A stretch of 53,570 bases of DNA from Pseudomonadota bacterium. GTDB lineage: Bacteria > Pseudomonadota > Gammaproteobacteria > Steroidobacterales > Woeseiaceae. Location of the stretch: contig JACZSM010000014.1 in NCBI GenBank assembly GCA_022574185.1, forward strand, positions 1-53,570. The letters run 5' to 3'. Each line of letters starts with the position of its first letter. The stretch's first letter is position 1. Under the pieces are notes generated by a model. It was not told the origin of the DNA, did not search any database, and saw only the letters and a list, made by a program, of their open reading frames with translations. Shown here piece after piece: positions 43,461-52,440 of this stretch. The translations under genes and the position numbers were made by a program.

Positions 43461-45615
43461 CGGATGCCCTCCTTCGCAGCAGCGGCGCTCCAAAAAGCAA
43501 TAACGCCGCCAACAGGGCCGCCAATCCTGTTACCTGCAGATTGGCCGCATTTGTCGCAGTCGCGGGAAAGGCGAAGATCGCAGAACCGCTCTGGCCAAAG
43601 GCGATCAGGCTGGCTACTTGTTCGTTTGTCAGCGGTTCGCCGGCAGGTCGAACCGGTGTTTTGTCGACGGCGACCAGACTCGTGTATTTGCTGACCAGAT
43701 GATGAGTCAACGCGGTTGCCACGATCGCGGAGCGCGTTGCATCTGCGTCGGCGCCACGACGTGCATCATCGAGCAAATCGGCTATGCGCGCTCGCGCCCA
43801 AAGCGCCGCAACACCCGAACTCTGCGCTTCGATCGCGAGCACCAGGTCACGCGACCATGAGCCACCGACAGAATCCCCGCTTATGCGAACAACATCACCG
43901 CGCCGAAACGAACCCGACGCCCTGGCTTTCACAGTAACCGGTTCGCCGAGATAAAGATCGGGGACTACGGTCGGGTAACTGTCTATAACATTACCGCTCG
44001 GCCACTGAATGTTGATATTGGTGATCTGTGGATGTTTAAGTTTGCGAAACAGTCGATCCATTTTTTTGCCGACCTCGTGCAACGCGCTGATGAGCGTAAA
44101 CGTACCGCGGCCCGCCGCGGCGGCTTTGCGCATGAACCAACTGTTGGGTGCCGACCCGATGCCAACGGTGAACAGCCGTGCATTATTGAGTTCAGCTTCG
44201 ATGAGACTGAACAGGCCTTCTTCGTTGCCGACCGCACCATCGGTAATAAATATGACCTGCCGAAGATAAGACTCCGGCGCCGGCATACGCAAAGCAAATT
44301 TGAGCGCCGCGTACATTTCGGTGCCGCCGTTCGCCTGCAATTGTTTTACGAACTTTCGCGCAATACCGATGTTTGCGGCATCGGCCGGCACACTGGCCCC
44401 GAAAAGTGCATGTGTGTATGAATTGAATTCGATGACATTGAACCGGTCTCCCGGACGCAGACCGTCGATTGCGCGTCGCAACGCCTGTTTCGCATGCTGC
44501 ATCGATACACCGTGCATCGAACCTGAGGTATCGATAATAAATATCATCTCGCGCGGCAGTTGCGCACCTGGCACATCGCCGAGGTCGGGCGGCACGATCA
44601 TGAGCAGGTAATACGGTTCGCCATCGATAGTTTCGGTGAATGCCATCGCTCGTGGCGACGACGACGGAACGGGTCGCCACAGAAGTTCAAAGTCGTGATC
44701 CATCGCTGCCCGGCGGCCGGCCATCGTGACGATGTAGCGGCCGTCGGTTTCGCGAACATTGACCGGGTGATAACGGCTCGCAATGATCTCGAGCGGCATG
44801 CCCGCATTGACGCTGGCACGTAATGAAATCCTATGGCCCCCGGAGGCAAAAACCATCGGCGGTGAAATAAGCGATGCGTCATCGACAAGTGACGTGTCTG
44901 GAGACCATCCGCTTCCCTGTCGGTCCGCTAGCGCCTGGCCCGGAATGTAACGCGGCGTCAGCGTCATCGGGAATCTGAGACTGAATGTACCCTCGTCATA
45001 CTGCAGATCTTCGAGGTACTCGATTTCGACGATGACAGTCTCGCCAGGCGCGATATTGGCTACAGACGTCGTGAACAGATTTGCGCGTTGCTGTTCGACA
45101 AGGCTGGTCTTCTTGCCGGCTTGCTTCGCCTGCTCGTACTCTTTTCTTGCCTGATCTTTTTCGCGAATCTCACCTTCGATGAAACGGTCGCCGATATAGA
45201 GACGCATGTAATCGACTACAGCCTTGTCCGGCAATGGGAAAACGTACACGCCTTCCACCCACTCGCTGCCCGTGTTCTTGAACTCCTGCATGACCGACAC
45301 GCGTGCGACGAGGCCGTTGACCGTTATGTTGACGTCGGTGTTGAGCAGCGTCGCGATGACATATCCCTGCTGCATGCGCATGAGAAGACTGCCCGCCTGC
45401 ATTTCCCCGGGCGCTGGGCCGTTTGTAGCAGCCATAACGGGTCGAGCCGTGAGTATTGTCAAGAGCAATAGATGCCAGACCCAGACAGACCGACGTTGCA
45501 AAAGAGTCGCGACTTGGTGCCGCCCCGATGCCTGTTTTACTCCTGGATGCCAGCAGCTGCGCCGGTATTGCGGTTGCAGTTGCCTGCGAATCATTCGCGG
45601 TTTCGGTTGCTGCAT
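43444..45615 (-). CDS. Sortase target protein with VIT and VWA domains
   Basis: A 723-residue exported protein. A signal-anchor-like helix (about 45-63) is followed by a VIT domain (about 85-215), a VWA domain with the MIDAS motif FIIDTSGSMHG (Asp362, Ser364, Ser366) and, at the end, a sorting signal: FPATATN (from about 683), a hydrophobic helix and RRR. It matches the marine proteobacterial sortase target family. The motif is FPATA rather than LPxTG. ATG 45615 has AAGGAG seven bases upstream. The VWA MIDAS suggests metal-dependent binding of a surface ligand. The gene overlaps the sortase gene and is divergent from pdsR. Confidence 0.92.
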   Translation of the reverse strand: MQQPKPRMIRRQLQPQYRRSCWHPGVKQASGRHQVATLLQRRSVWVWHLLLLTILTARPVMAATNGPAPGEMQAGSLLMRMQQGYVIATLLNTDVNITVNGLVARVSVMQEFKNTGSEWVEGVYVFPLPDKAVVDYMRLYIGDRFIEGEIREKDQARKEYEQAKQAGKKTSLVEQQRANLFTTSVANIAPGETVIVEIEYLEDLQYDEGTFSLRFPMTLTPRYIPGQALADRQGSGWSPDTSLVDDASLISPPMVFASGGHRISLRASVNAGMPLEIIASRYHPVNVRETDGRYIVTMAGRRAAMDHDFELLWRPVPSSSPRAMAFTETIDGEPYYLLMIVPPDLGDVPGAQLPREMIFIIDTSGSMHGVSMQHAKQALRRAIDGLRPGDRFNVIEFNSYTHALFGASVPADAANIGIARKFVKQLQANGGTEMYAALKFALRMPAPESYLRQVIFITDGAVGNEEGLFSLIEAELNNARLFTVGIGSAPNSWFMRKAAAAGRGTFTLISALHEVGKKMDRLFRKLKHPQITNINIQWPSGNVIDSYPTVVPDLYLGEPVTVKARASGSFRRGDVVRISGDSVGGSWSRDLVLAIEAQSSGVAALWARARIADLLDDARRGADADATRSAIVATALTHHLVSKYTSLVAVDKTPVRPAGEPLTNEQVASLIAFGQSGSAIFAFPATATNAANLQVTGLAALLAALLLFGAPLLRRRASGGPAH

Positions 45616-45736
45616 CACGGGACTCCTTGTGGCTTGTGACCCATTGCAACAAACCAAAACGCCCGGCCGTGGACAACGGCATGGCAATGCACCGGCGTAA
45701 TGTGGCAAATTATGGCGATATTCAAAGGAGCAGGCC

Positions 45737-46429
45737 GTGGCCAAACGCATTGCGATCGTCGAGGACGAAATTGCCATTCGAGACAACTACGTGGCCGCGT
45801 TTCAGCGCGAAGGCTATGTTGTCGATGCATACGCCGATCGTGACTCGGCGATGCAGGCCTTCGACGCTCGGCTTCCAGACCTCGTTGTGATCGACATCAA
45901 TCTCAGGGACGACGTAGAAGGCGGCTTCGAACTGTGCCGGGTGCTGCGATCGAAAGCGGCTGAGTTGCCAATTATTTTCCTGACAGCCAGAGATAGTGAA
46001 TTCGATGCCGTTTCGGGATTGCGTCTCGGTGCCGATGATTACCTGACGAAAGACATCAGCCTGCCGCACTTGATGGCGCGAGTTGCCGCGCTGTTTCGGC
46101 GCCTCGACGCGCTACAAAGACCACCGGCGCGCGAGAACCGGATGCTGCGAGGAGATCTCGAGATCGATACGGATCGGATGACCGTGCTCTGGCAAGAACA
46201 ATCTGTAGGCCTCACGCTAACCGAGTTCTGGCTCGTGCATGCAATGGCGCGTTACCCGGGTCACGTGAAGAATCGACAACAGTTGATGGACGCGGCGCAG
46301 GCTGTGCTCGACGACAACACGATTACATCGCATATCAAACGCATTCGCCGCAAGTTTGTCAGCATCGATCCAGCCTTCGATTCAATCGAAACTGTATACG
46401 GCATGGGTTATCGCTGGCTGAGCGGCTAG
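45737..46429 (+). CDS. pdsR: Response regulator of the dedicated sortase system (PdsR)
   Basis: A 230-residue OmpR-type regulator. The receiver domain has Asp53 (VVIDINLRDD) and a Lys in YLTKDISLP; the C-terminal winged helix covers about 140-228 (TLTEFWLVHAMARYPGH). GTG 45737 follows AAAGGAG by six bases. It is divergent from the target gene (121-bp gap) and 16 bp before the kinase. The combination matches the 'proteobacterial dedicated sortase system' regulators, which presumably control the adjacent sortase and target. Confidence 0.9.
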   Translation: MAKRIAIVEDEIAIRDNYVAAFQREGYVVDAYADRDSAMQAFDARLPDLVVIDINLRDDVEGGFELCRVLRSKAAELPIIFLTARDSEFDAVSGLRLGADDYLTKDISLPHLMARVAALFRRLDALQRPPARENRMLRGDLEIDTDRMTVLWQEQSVGLTLTEFWLVHAMARYPGHVKNRQQLMDAAQAVLDDNTITSHIKRIRRKFVSIDPAFDSIETVYGMGYRWLSG

Positions 46430-46445
46430 CGGCTGTCTCTCCACG

Positions 46446-48482
46446 ATGAATCTCAAGCGGCAGTTGTTCCTCGTCAGCCTGATGACCCTCGTGCTGCCGT
46501 GGGCCGGATGTCAGTTCATTCGCGAAACCGAGTCGGCATTACGGGAAGGCCAACAGCATTTGCTCTCGGGTACAGCACGTGCAATCGCCGATGCTCTCGC
46601 CCAATACCCGGAGGAATTCCCCCCCATCCACATTGCCAATCATCTCTACGGCAACCAACTCTATGGCCATCACCTTAAGACGCGACCCGAAATCGATGGA
46701 TACTTTGACGACTGGGCGTTAGGGCGCGATTCGTTGCGTTATATGCGCGGTGTCGACGGTCCTGTTCGTTTCGTAATTGGTCTCTATGATCAGACCGTGT
46801 ACCTGTATGTTGATGTAGTTGACAAAAATGTCGTGTACGCAAGTGCAGCAACCATCGCGGTGGATGACGGCACTCGATTTGCCGATCGCGTCGGTCTGAT
46901 TAATACCAGCCCGCCGTTTCTCGAAGAGACGCTGATGTTTGCAGCTGAAGCGCCTGGCCCGATTGTCACTTACATCAAGACCGCCTACGGATTTGCGCCC
47001 GAACCGACGATTCATGCGTACTGGCAGGACGGACCGCGTGGCTATCATGTTGAAGCCAGCATTCCTGCGCGTTTGCTCGGTACGCATCTCGGCATCGTCG
47101 TCAACAACACCGCTGACGAAGTCCAGGCCTCTGTTCGCAGCGCCAGTTTTGCCGCCCGTACACCGGGGGCATTCGTCAGCATTTCTCCGGAGCTGACGCG
47201 AATAGCTGCAAGTCTTGCGCAACCCGGCATGCGGCTGTTCGTCACTGACGCGTCAGGCTGGAGAATCGCCACAGTCGGTGACGTTTCGGTTGCGTCCACC
47301 GAACGCCTGGGATTGGGGACGACCTGGCTGCGAATTGCGTATGACGCCCTCGTCGAATCCGGCCAGGATGCAGAACTGGCCGGTCCCGCCGCCAGTGGTC
47401 GCGAGCAACAGGGATACATCGTGCAGGCTCTCGACGGCCGCGCATCTGTGAGCTGGTTTCGCAGTGCCGACAGCGGCAGGGCCGTGGTCGCTGTTGCCCA
47501 GCCTGTAACTGTCGACAACATAACCATAGGCGCTGTTGTCTTGCAGCAGGGCACGGACGCGATCCTCAGCCTGACAAATCAGGGCCTTGCTCGATTAATG
47601 AATGTAACAGTGATCGCCACGCTACTCGTGGCGGCAGCACTACTTGGTTATGCGACATGGCTGTCGCGACGCATTCGACACTTAAGTCTCGCGGCAGAGC
47701 ACGCACTCGAAAGTGACGACTTACGCAAGGCATTACCGAGTGCGTTGTCGAGCGACGAAATAGGTGACCTGTCGCGAAGTTTTTCGCACGTGCTGCATCA
47801 GCTTGGTGACTACAATGAATACCTGCGATCGTTGGCGTCAAAACTGTCTCATGAATTGCGCACGCCATTGGCGATCGTCACGTCGTCACTTGAAAATCTC
47901 GAGCATGAAGATCTAGGTGAAGCGTCCGCAACCTACGCGGCCAGGGCTAAAGGTGGCGCCGACCGATTGCGTCGAATCCTGACCGCGATGAGCGAGGCAA
48001 GCCGGGTTGAAGAACTTATGCAGCACGCCGACGCCGAAGACTTCGATCTTTGTGCAGTGCTGGAGTCTACGGTTGCCGCCTATCGCGATGTCTATCCCAA
48101 TCGACAGTTCGTGTTTGAAACAGATCTTGACACGGGCCCGACTCAAGGGTCACCGGAGTTGCTGATTCAAATGCTCGACAAACTCGTCGACAATGCCGTG
48201 GACTTCAGCGATGAGGGTGACACTGTCGCCATAGGCCTGCACTCCGACCAGGATATGCTGCAACTGACGATTACAAATCCCGGGCCGGCACTACCCGAAC
48301 GCATGCGCTCGCAATTGTTCGACTCGTTGGTCTCTGTGCGTTCGGGCGACAATAAGCACCTCGGCCTTGGACTGTATATCGCCAAACTGATTGCCGAAGG
48401 TCACGGCGGCACTATCAATGCGACAAACACCGATGACGGCGTTACGTTATTAGTGTCGTTGCCTCGCAAGCATGTCAACTGA
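46446..48482 (+). CDS. pdsS: Histidine kinase of the dedicated sortase system (PdsS)
   Basis: A 678-residue membrane kinase. TM1 is near 5-22 and TM2 near 385-405. The large periplasmic sensor between them contains, at about 80-240, a segment resembling a CBM9-like carbohydrate-binding fold (EIDGYFDDWALG, QTVYLYVDVVDKN). HAMP follows (about 406-455), then the H-box SHELRTPLAIVTSS with His469 and the HATPase domain (LDKLVDNAVDF, LGLGLYIAKLIAEGHGG). It phosphorylates PdsR. The sensor suggests that a sugar or cell-wall-derived ligand controls the sortase system; that is inference. Confidence 0.9.
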   Translation: MNLKRQLFLVSLMTLVLPWAGCQFIRETESALREGQQHLLSGTARAIADALAQYPEEFPPIHIANHLYGNQLYGHHLKTRPEIDGYFDDWALGRDSLRYMRGVDGPVRFVIGLYDQTVYLYVDVVDKNVVYASAATIAVDDGTRFADRVGLINTSPPFLEETLMFAAEAPGPIVTYIKTAYGFAPEPTIHAYWQDGPRGYHVEASIPARLLGTHLGIVVNNTADEVQASVRSASFAARTPGAFVSISPELTRIAASLAQPGMRLFVTDASGWRIATVGDVSVASTERLGLGTTWLRIAYDALVESGQDAELAGPAASGREQQGYIVQALDGRASVSWFRSADSGRAVVAVAQPVTVDNITIGAVVLQQGTDAILSLTNQGLARLMNVTVIATLLVAAALLGYATWLSRRIRHLSLAAEHALESDDLRKALPSALSSDEIGDLSRSFSHVLHQLGDYNEYLRSLASKLSHELRTPLAIVTSSLENLEHEDLGEASATYAARAKGGADRLRRILTAMSEASRVEELMQHADAEDFDLCAVLESTVAAYRDVYPNRQFVFETDLDTGPTQGSPELLIQMLDKLVDNAVDFSDEGDTVAIGLHSDQDMLQLTITNPGPALPERMRSQLFDSLVSVRSGDNKHLGLGLYIAKLIAEGHGGTINATNTDDGVTLLVSLPRKHVN

Positions 48483-48910
48483 ATATAATGGTCAACTAAT
48501 CTACTCCTGGTCAAGATCGCCGATATTCTTCTTGATATCTTCCTCTCATCCCTATGGGAATTGCAGATGATCGTAATTGTCCTTGCCTTCGGCATGCCGA
48601 ATGTTCCTGTTCTCGCTTAGAACTGTGAGACTTCGCTCCAGGGTGTAGTACACACTGTGTAGATTTCCGAGGGCGACCCAATCTCGAAATAGTCCGGAGC
48701 GCGATACTTGCCTCCCTGATGTTGCAAGATCCTTGTTCTGTGGCGGTTGTTAACGCCTGTGGGAGATCTTGACCCAGTCACGAGGCAATCGCGTTGGCGT
48801 TACGGCCCTGTAGCATCTAAGCTTAGGAAAACGAAGGAAAAAAGGGGACGAGCACACTGTCCGTACCTCTACACAAACAGAACCCGCATGAGATTACTCG
48901 TGAGTCGCTG
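48483..48910. other. 428-bp intergenic region before the partner-switching operon
   Basis: I see no gene here. It contains a perfect 14-bp palindrome TTCGGCATGCCGAA (48588-48601) and a 13-bp palindrome TACACA-c-TGTGTA (48649-48661), either of which could be an operator. GGAATT (48557-48562) with GTCCTT (48579-48584) 16 bases later weakly resembles an RpoE-type promoter. The last 84 bases are in frame with the next gene. Confidence 0.5.
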
Positions 48911-50131
48911 GTGCAGATCCTCGAGATCATGTACCGGCTGGCAGCACCCGAATCGCTGCCGATGCTCTTACGGGAGATTATTGAAGTCGGCAAGATTGCG
49001 ATCGTTGCCGAAGGCGGTGTCCTTTGGCTGCTCGATCGGCCAACGGGCGATCTCGTTAAGGTAATTCCGTCCTCCGACGAGCCCGAGCGAACGAAAACGG
49101 GAGAGGGTCTCGCCGGTCATTGTGCTACTGCCATGCAAATCACCGATATTTACGATTGCCGCGAAGACGACCGTTTCGCTGCGACACCCATCCATGTGGC
49201 CGAAATCGAAACCCGGTCACTGCTCAGTGTGCCTATCATTGGCCAGGACGATCAGTTGCTTGGCGTCATGCAGTGGCTTGGCGAACACCCAGGGCAATTC
49301 GATCAGCATGATCAGTGGATAGCACCCGCCCTTGCGGCTGAAGCCGCCATTGCGATCCAACACTCGGAGATGACCAGCGAACTCCTCGCAAATGCGGTTT
49401 TGACACGTGAAGTCGCCGTCGCTCGAGAAATACAGCTGAGCACATTGCCCGATACCATGCCTGAAGTTCCGGGCTACGATGTGCATGGGCAATTTTTGCC
49501 GACGGATCACACGGGGGGCGACCTCTATGACCTGGTGATGCTGGATGGGCGGCTTTTCGTATTGCTGGGCGACGCTACCGGACACGGCTTTGGGCCTGCA
49601 CTTTCTGCAACGCAGATGCAGGCCATGTTGCGAGTCGCGTTTCGTCTCGGCGCCGATCTCGATGCGGCCTACACCCAGGTCAATAACCAGCTGAACGAAG
49701 ACCTACCGGATGATCGTTTCATTACTGCGTTCATCGGCTTCCTGGATCCGGCTACGCACGAAGTGCAATTCCACTCGGGTGGTCAGGGACCGATCCTTTT
49801 TTATCGGGCTGCCAGCGGTAAATGCGAGTGGCACAAGCCGACGAACTATCCGATCGGCATCATGGAACTTGACGGCACCGCGGAAGCCAGGACGGTGGCG
49901 CTGGAGCCGGGTGACATTCTCGCAGTGATCTCGGACGGCATCTACGAGTTTGCGACTGCCGACGGCGCCGAGTTCGGCGAAGACGGTGTCGCGAACGTGA
50001 TGCGCCTCGGCCATGAGCTGACGATGGCCGAATTGAGTCAGAGCTTAATTGATGCGGCTTTTGAATTTGGCGGTGACGTACCACAGGCCGACGACATTAC
50101 ACTGGTAATGATCCGGCGGTTGCCAGAGTAA
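48911..50131 (+). CDS. GAF-PP2C (RsbU/SpoIIE-type) phosphatase
   Basis: A 406-residue protein. A GAF domain (about 15-155, with LLDRPTGDLVKV and LLSVPIIGQDDQLLGVMQW) is joined by a helix to a SpoIIE/PP2C domain (about 185-400) with PTDHTGGDLYDL, LLGDATGHGFGPAL, GGQGPILF and SDGIYEFATADG. It would dephosphorylate the STAS antagonist encoded two genes later. GTG 48911 is the first good start; the frame remains open and coding-like for about 28 codons upstream (TLSVPLHKQNPHEITRESL), so an alternative start such as CTG 48857 is possible. GAF may bind a small ligand. Confidence 0.87.
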   Translation: MQILEIMYRLAAPESLPMLLREIIEVGKIAIVAEGGVLWLLDRPTGDLVKVIPSSDEPERTKTGEGLAGHCATAMQITDIYDCREDDRFAATPIHVAEIETRSLLSVPIIGQDDQLLGVMQWLGEHPGQFDQHDQWIAPALAAEAAIAIQHSEMTSELLANAVLTREVAVAREIQLSTLPDTMPEVPGYDVHGQFLPTDHTGGDLYDLVMLDGRLFVLLGDATGHGFGPALSATQMQAMLRVAFRLGADLDAAYTQVNNQLNEDLPDDRFITAFIGFLDPATHEVQFHSGGQGPILFYRAASGKCEWHKPTNYPIGIMELDGTAEARTVALEPGDILAVISDGIYEFATADGAEFGEDGVANVMRLGHELTMAELSQSLIDAAFEFGGDVPQADDITLVMIRRLPE

Positions 50132-50145
50132 ATCCCCGGCTTTTC

Positions 50146-50556
50146 GTGAGCGAGACTATGCGACAGAAATTTGGACGAAGCCTCGACAACTTGCAGACTA
50201 TTGTCAGCTTCACCGATCAATTTTTTGCTCAGAACGATATCGATGACTCTGTTCGCTACATCGTTGACCTCTGTGTCGAGGAACTGTTCGTCAACATGGT
50301 GACCTACGACACCGAGACTGATGCAGACATCCTTATCGAGATGAAGCCCCACGCGCACGGTGTCGAAGTGACGTTGACCGACTTCGACGTCGTACGATTC
50401 GATCCCCGTGACGTGAAGCCCGTCGATGTAGATGCGCCGCTCGAGCAGCGCACACCGGGAGGACTGGGTCTCTATCTCGTGTCGAAAATGGTGAGTTCGA
50501 TCCACTACGAGTATCGAAATCGCACCAGCAAAATCACATTCATTGCGGACCGGTGA
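50146..50556 (+). CDS. RsbW-like anti-sigma serine kinase (HATPase)
   Basis: A 136-residue HATPase. The N-box CVEELFVNMVTY (43-54) and the G-box RTPGGLGLYLV (102-112) mark the partner-switching kinase family. It lacks the H-box of sensor kinases. Expected roles are to bind and inhibit a target and to phosphorylate the STAS protein downstream. GTG 50146 is used; ATG 50158 is an alternative with a better ribosome site. It starts 14 bp after the phosphatase and overlaps or adjoins the STAS gene. Confidence 0.85.
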   Translation: MSETMRQKFGRSLDNLQTIVSFTDQFFAQNDIDDSVRYIVDLCVEELFVNMVTYDTETDADILIEMKPHAHGVEVTLTDFDVVRFDPRDVKPVDVDAPLEQRTPGGLGLYLVSKMVSSIHYEYRNRTSKITFIADR

Positions 50557-50561
50557 GACTT

Positions 50562-50855
50562 ATGTTTCAGATTGGATTTGGTGATGCAGGCACGATTATC
50601 GTTGCAGGGCGACTGGATGCCGCACAGGCCCCAAAGGCACAGGAGTTTCTTGATGCGATCACCGACGAGTGCATCCTCGACCTGGGCCAGCTGGAGTACA
50701 TTTCCAGCGCCGGGCTCGGCGTACTGCTGCGCACTCACAAGCGTCTGATGAGTGACGAGCGCGGCCTTAAGCTCATCAATGTCAATCGCCATATCAATGA
50801 CATATTCATGTATTCGGGCTTCGACAAGCTATTCGAGATCGAGGCGGCGGTTTGA
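50562..50855 (+). CDS. STAS-domain anti-sigma factor antagonist
   Basis: A 97-residue STAS protein. The phosphorylation loop is LEYISSAGLGVLLR; by alignment with RsbV/SpoIIAA the likely phospho-acceptor is Ser49. I use ATG 50562; a GTG at 50553 that overlaps the preceding stop is equally possible. It completes a partner switch with the kinase and phosphatase just upstream. An ECF sigma factor follows 48 bp later. Confidence 0.87.
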   Translation: MFQIGFGDAGTIIVAGRLDAAQAPKAQEFLDAITDECILDLGQLEYISSAGLGVLLRTHKRLMSDERGLKLINVNRHINDIFMYSGFDKLFEIEAAV

Positions 50856-50903
50856 CGGTTTTTTTCAGCAATGCACCAACTTTTCCCGGTCCGCGGAGTA
50901 TTT

Positions 50904-51449
50904 ATGAATAGAGACCAGGAATTCGCGATGGTGAAGGACTGCCAACGAGGCGACAAGAAGGCTTTGGATACTTTAGTGAGACAACTGCAAACACCTGTCT
51001 ACAACGCCGCATACCGGATACTCGGTAGCGCCGATGAGGCCGCAGATGTTACGCAGACCACGTTTTTGAAGGTTTTCGAGAATATTCATCGCTTCGATCC
51101 AAAGTACAGGTTATTCAGCTGGACCTATCGCATCGCGGTCAATGAAGCCGTTGATCAGCTCAGACGGCGCAAACGCGTCGAAACACTCAAGGACGCGCCC
51201 AAATCTGATACAGACCAGCCACAGGAGATGGCCGCTACTTCGCAGCTCAGTCGCGAAGTGCAAGCAACGCTGATGGAGCTCACCGAAGACCAGCGGGCCG
51301 TGATCGTGCTGCATTATTTCAGCGACTGCAGTTACAAGGATATCGGACACATACTCGAGTTACCCGAGAAGACCGTGAAATCGCGGCTATTTTCGGCGCG
51401 ACAACAACTGAAAAGCAAGCTGCAACAACGCGGTGTATTTTCGTCATGA
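50904..51449 (+). CDS. ECF (RpoE-like) RNA polymerase sigma factor
   Basis: A 181-residue sigma factor of group 4. Region 2 (about 15-85) has AADVTQTTFLKVFENIHRFDP paraphrased by DVTQTTFLKVF and the SWTYRIAVNEAVDQLRRRKR core; region 4 (about 115-170) has LTEDQRAVIVLHYFSDCSYKDI (core ADQRAVIVLHY variant) and the HTH LPEKTVKSRLFSARQQL. ATG 50904 has GGAG seven bases upstream. It overlaps the anti-sigma gene by four bases. The target promoter cannot be deduced from this window. Confidence 0.9.
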   Translation: MNRDQEFAMVKDCQRGDKKALDTLVRQLQTPVYNAAYRILGSADEAADVTQTTFLKVFENIHRFDPKYRLFSWTYRIAVNEAVDQLRRRKRVETLKDAPKSDTDQPQEMAATSQLSREVQATLMELTEDQRAVIVLHYFSDCSYKDIGHILELPEKTVKSRLFSARQQLKSKLQQRGVFSS

Positions 51450-52231
51450 CAGATGATCGCGAACTGGAGTTGATTAGTGCCGCTGTCGATGGTGAGCTTG
51501 CCGCCGGCGACCAGGCCAAGTTGGATGCATTGCTCGAATCATCCGCAGAGGCCCTCGCGTTTAAATCCGAACTGGAGCAGCTTGACTCACTTATGCGTGG
51601 CATTCCGGACCTCGAGCCACCCGCATTCCTGCACGCTTCGATAATGGCCCGGACCAAGGTGGCACGACCTAACCCGTCATTTTTGGAGTTCCTGAGCGCA
51701 CTGCGACCCGGCGCCGGATTGCGTTATGCCCTGGCCGCCGCCGCGGGTGCTTTGGTCGTCGTCATTATGTTCCAGAACCGGACGATGCTTTCAGACGGTA
51801 GCTACATCTCTGATCTTGTCGGCACCATGGCCCCAGGTAACGCCTCGACCGAAGCAGACATCATCGATTCTTTTTCATTCCGCCAGGATGGGCTCGAAAG
51901 CCTCGTCCAGCTCCAGCGTAGCCAGGGTTTCATGATTCTTGTCGTCCGGGTCGACGCTACGACGCCCGTGGATATTTCAGTGGATCTCACCGGTGCAGGC
52001 CTGGAACCGGATGCTCTCGAGCAGATAAACAGCGATTTCGAATCCATAGCGATCGCTGGCCAGACCCTGCATTTGCGAGCCGTTGGCGAGCAGAGAATGA
52101 CCATATTGTTACGCCGTGTCGATGACGCGGCTTTCGCCGGCGAGGCGACAATTGTGCTTGAGTTTTCAAGCGACGGTAAATTGTTGCAGCGTGGTGCGCT
52201 GACAGCAAATTTGACAGGAGTAAAACAATGA
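51446..52231 (+). CDS. Membrane anti-sigma factor
   Basis: A 261-residue protein with RseA-like order: a cytoplasmic part (1-90) beginning ELELISAAVDGELAAGDQ, the usual anti-sigma opening, one transmembrane helix (about 91-109) and a periplasmic part (110-261) with beta-type segments. The zinc-binding Cys/His of many ECF anti-sigma domains are missing. It overlaps the sigma gene by four bases and the next gene by four, so it most likely sequesters this sigma factor until an envelope signal releases it. Confidence 0.83.
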   Translation: MTDDRELELISAAVDGELAAGDQAKLDALLESSAEALAFKSELEQLDSLMRGIPDLEPPAFLHASIMARTKVARPNPSFLEFLSALRPGAGLRYALAAAAGALVVVIMFQNRTMLSDGSYISDLVGTMAPGNASTEADIIDSFSFRQDGLESLVQLQRSQGFMILVVRVDATTPVDISVDLTGAGLEPDALEQINSDFESIAIAGQTLHLRAVGEQRMTILLRRVDDAAFAGEATIVLEFSSDGKLLQRGALTANLTGVKQ

Positions 52232-52434
52232 GCAGCGAAAAGAAATCTCAAAAGACAACGATGATCGTCGCTTTCGCAGTAGTAATCGCGGTGGTCGCTT
52301 ACGTCGGCGTCAAGTACCCGATGCAGGATGAGAACGCGGTCGGTACGGTTGCACCGGCAGAGCGTTATCGGGGTGACCAGCCGACCGAAGACGACATCAC
52401 GCTCGGTGATGAAACCGTGGCACAGGTCATGTAA
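52228..52434 (+). CDS. One-TM membrane protein, possibly the N-terminal piece of the repeat protein
   Basis: A 68-residue protein: a short basic cytoplasmic N-terminus, one transmembrane helix (about 12-29) and a periplasmic tail (AERYRGDQPTEDDITLGDE). The ATG overlaps the anti-sigma stop by four bases. Its TAA (52432-52434) is followed in the same frame by ACT GAC GTG and the repeat protein with no other stop. If TAA were CAA, the joined sequence QVMQTDVYQMIITDEEF would run straight into the nonapeptide repeats. I therefore suspect an interrupted gene; as it stands it is a small anchored protein of unknown role. Confidence 0.72.
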   Translation: MSSEKKSQKTTMIVAFAVVIAVVAYVGVKYPMQDENAVGTVAPAERYRGDQPTEDDITLGDETVAQVM

Positions 52435-52440
52435 ACTGAC

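Noticed and set aside
48557-48584. RpoE-type promoter GGAATT-N16-GTCCTT for the sigma-factor operon
   Set aside because: The -10 part is poor and it lies more than 300 bases upstream of the first gene, so I mention it only within the intergenic entry.
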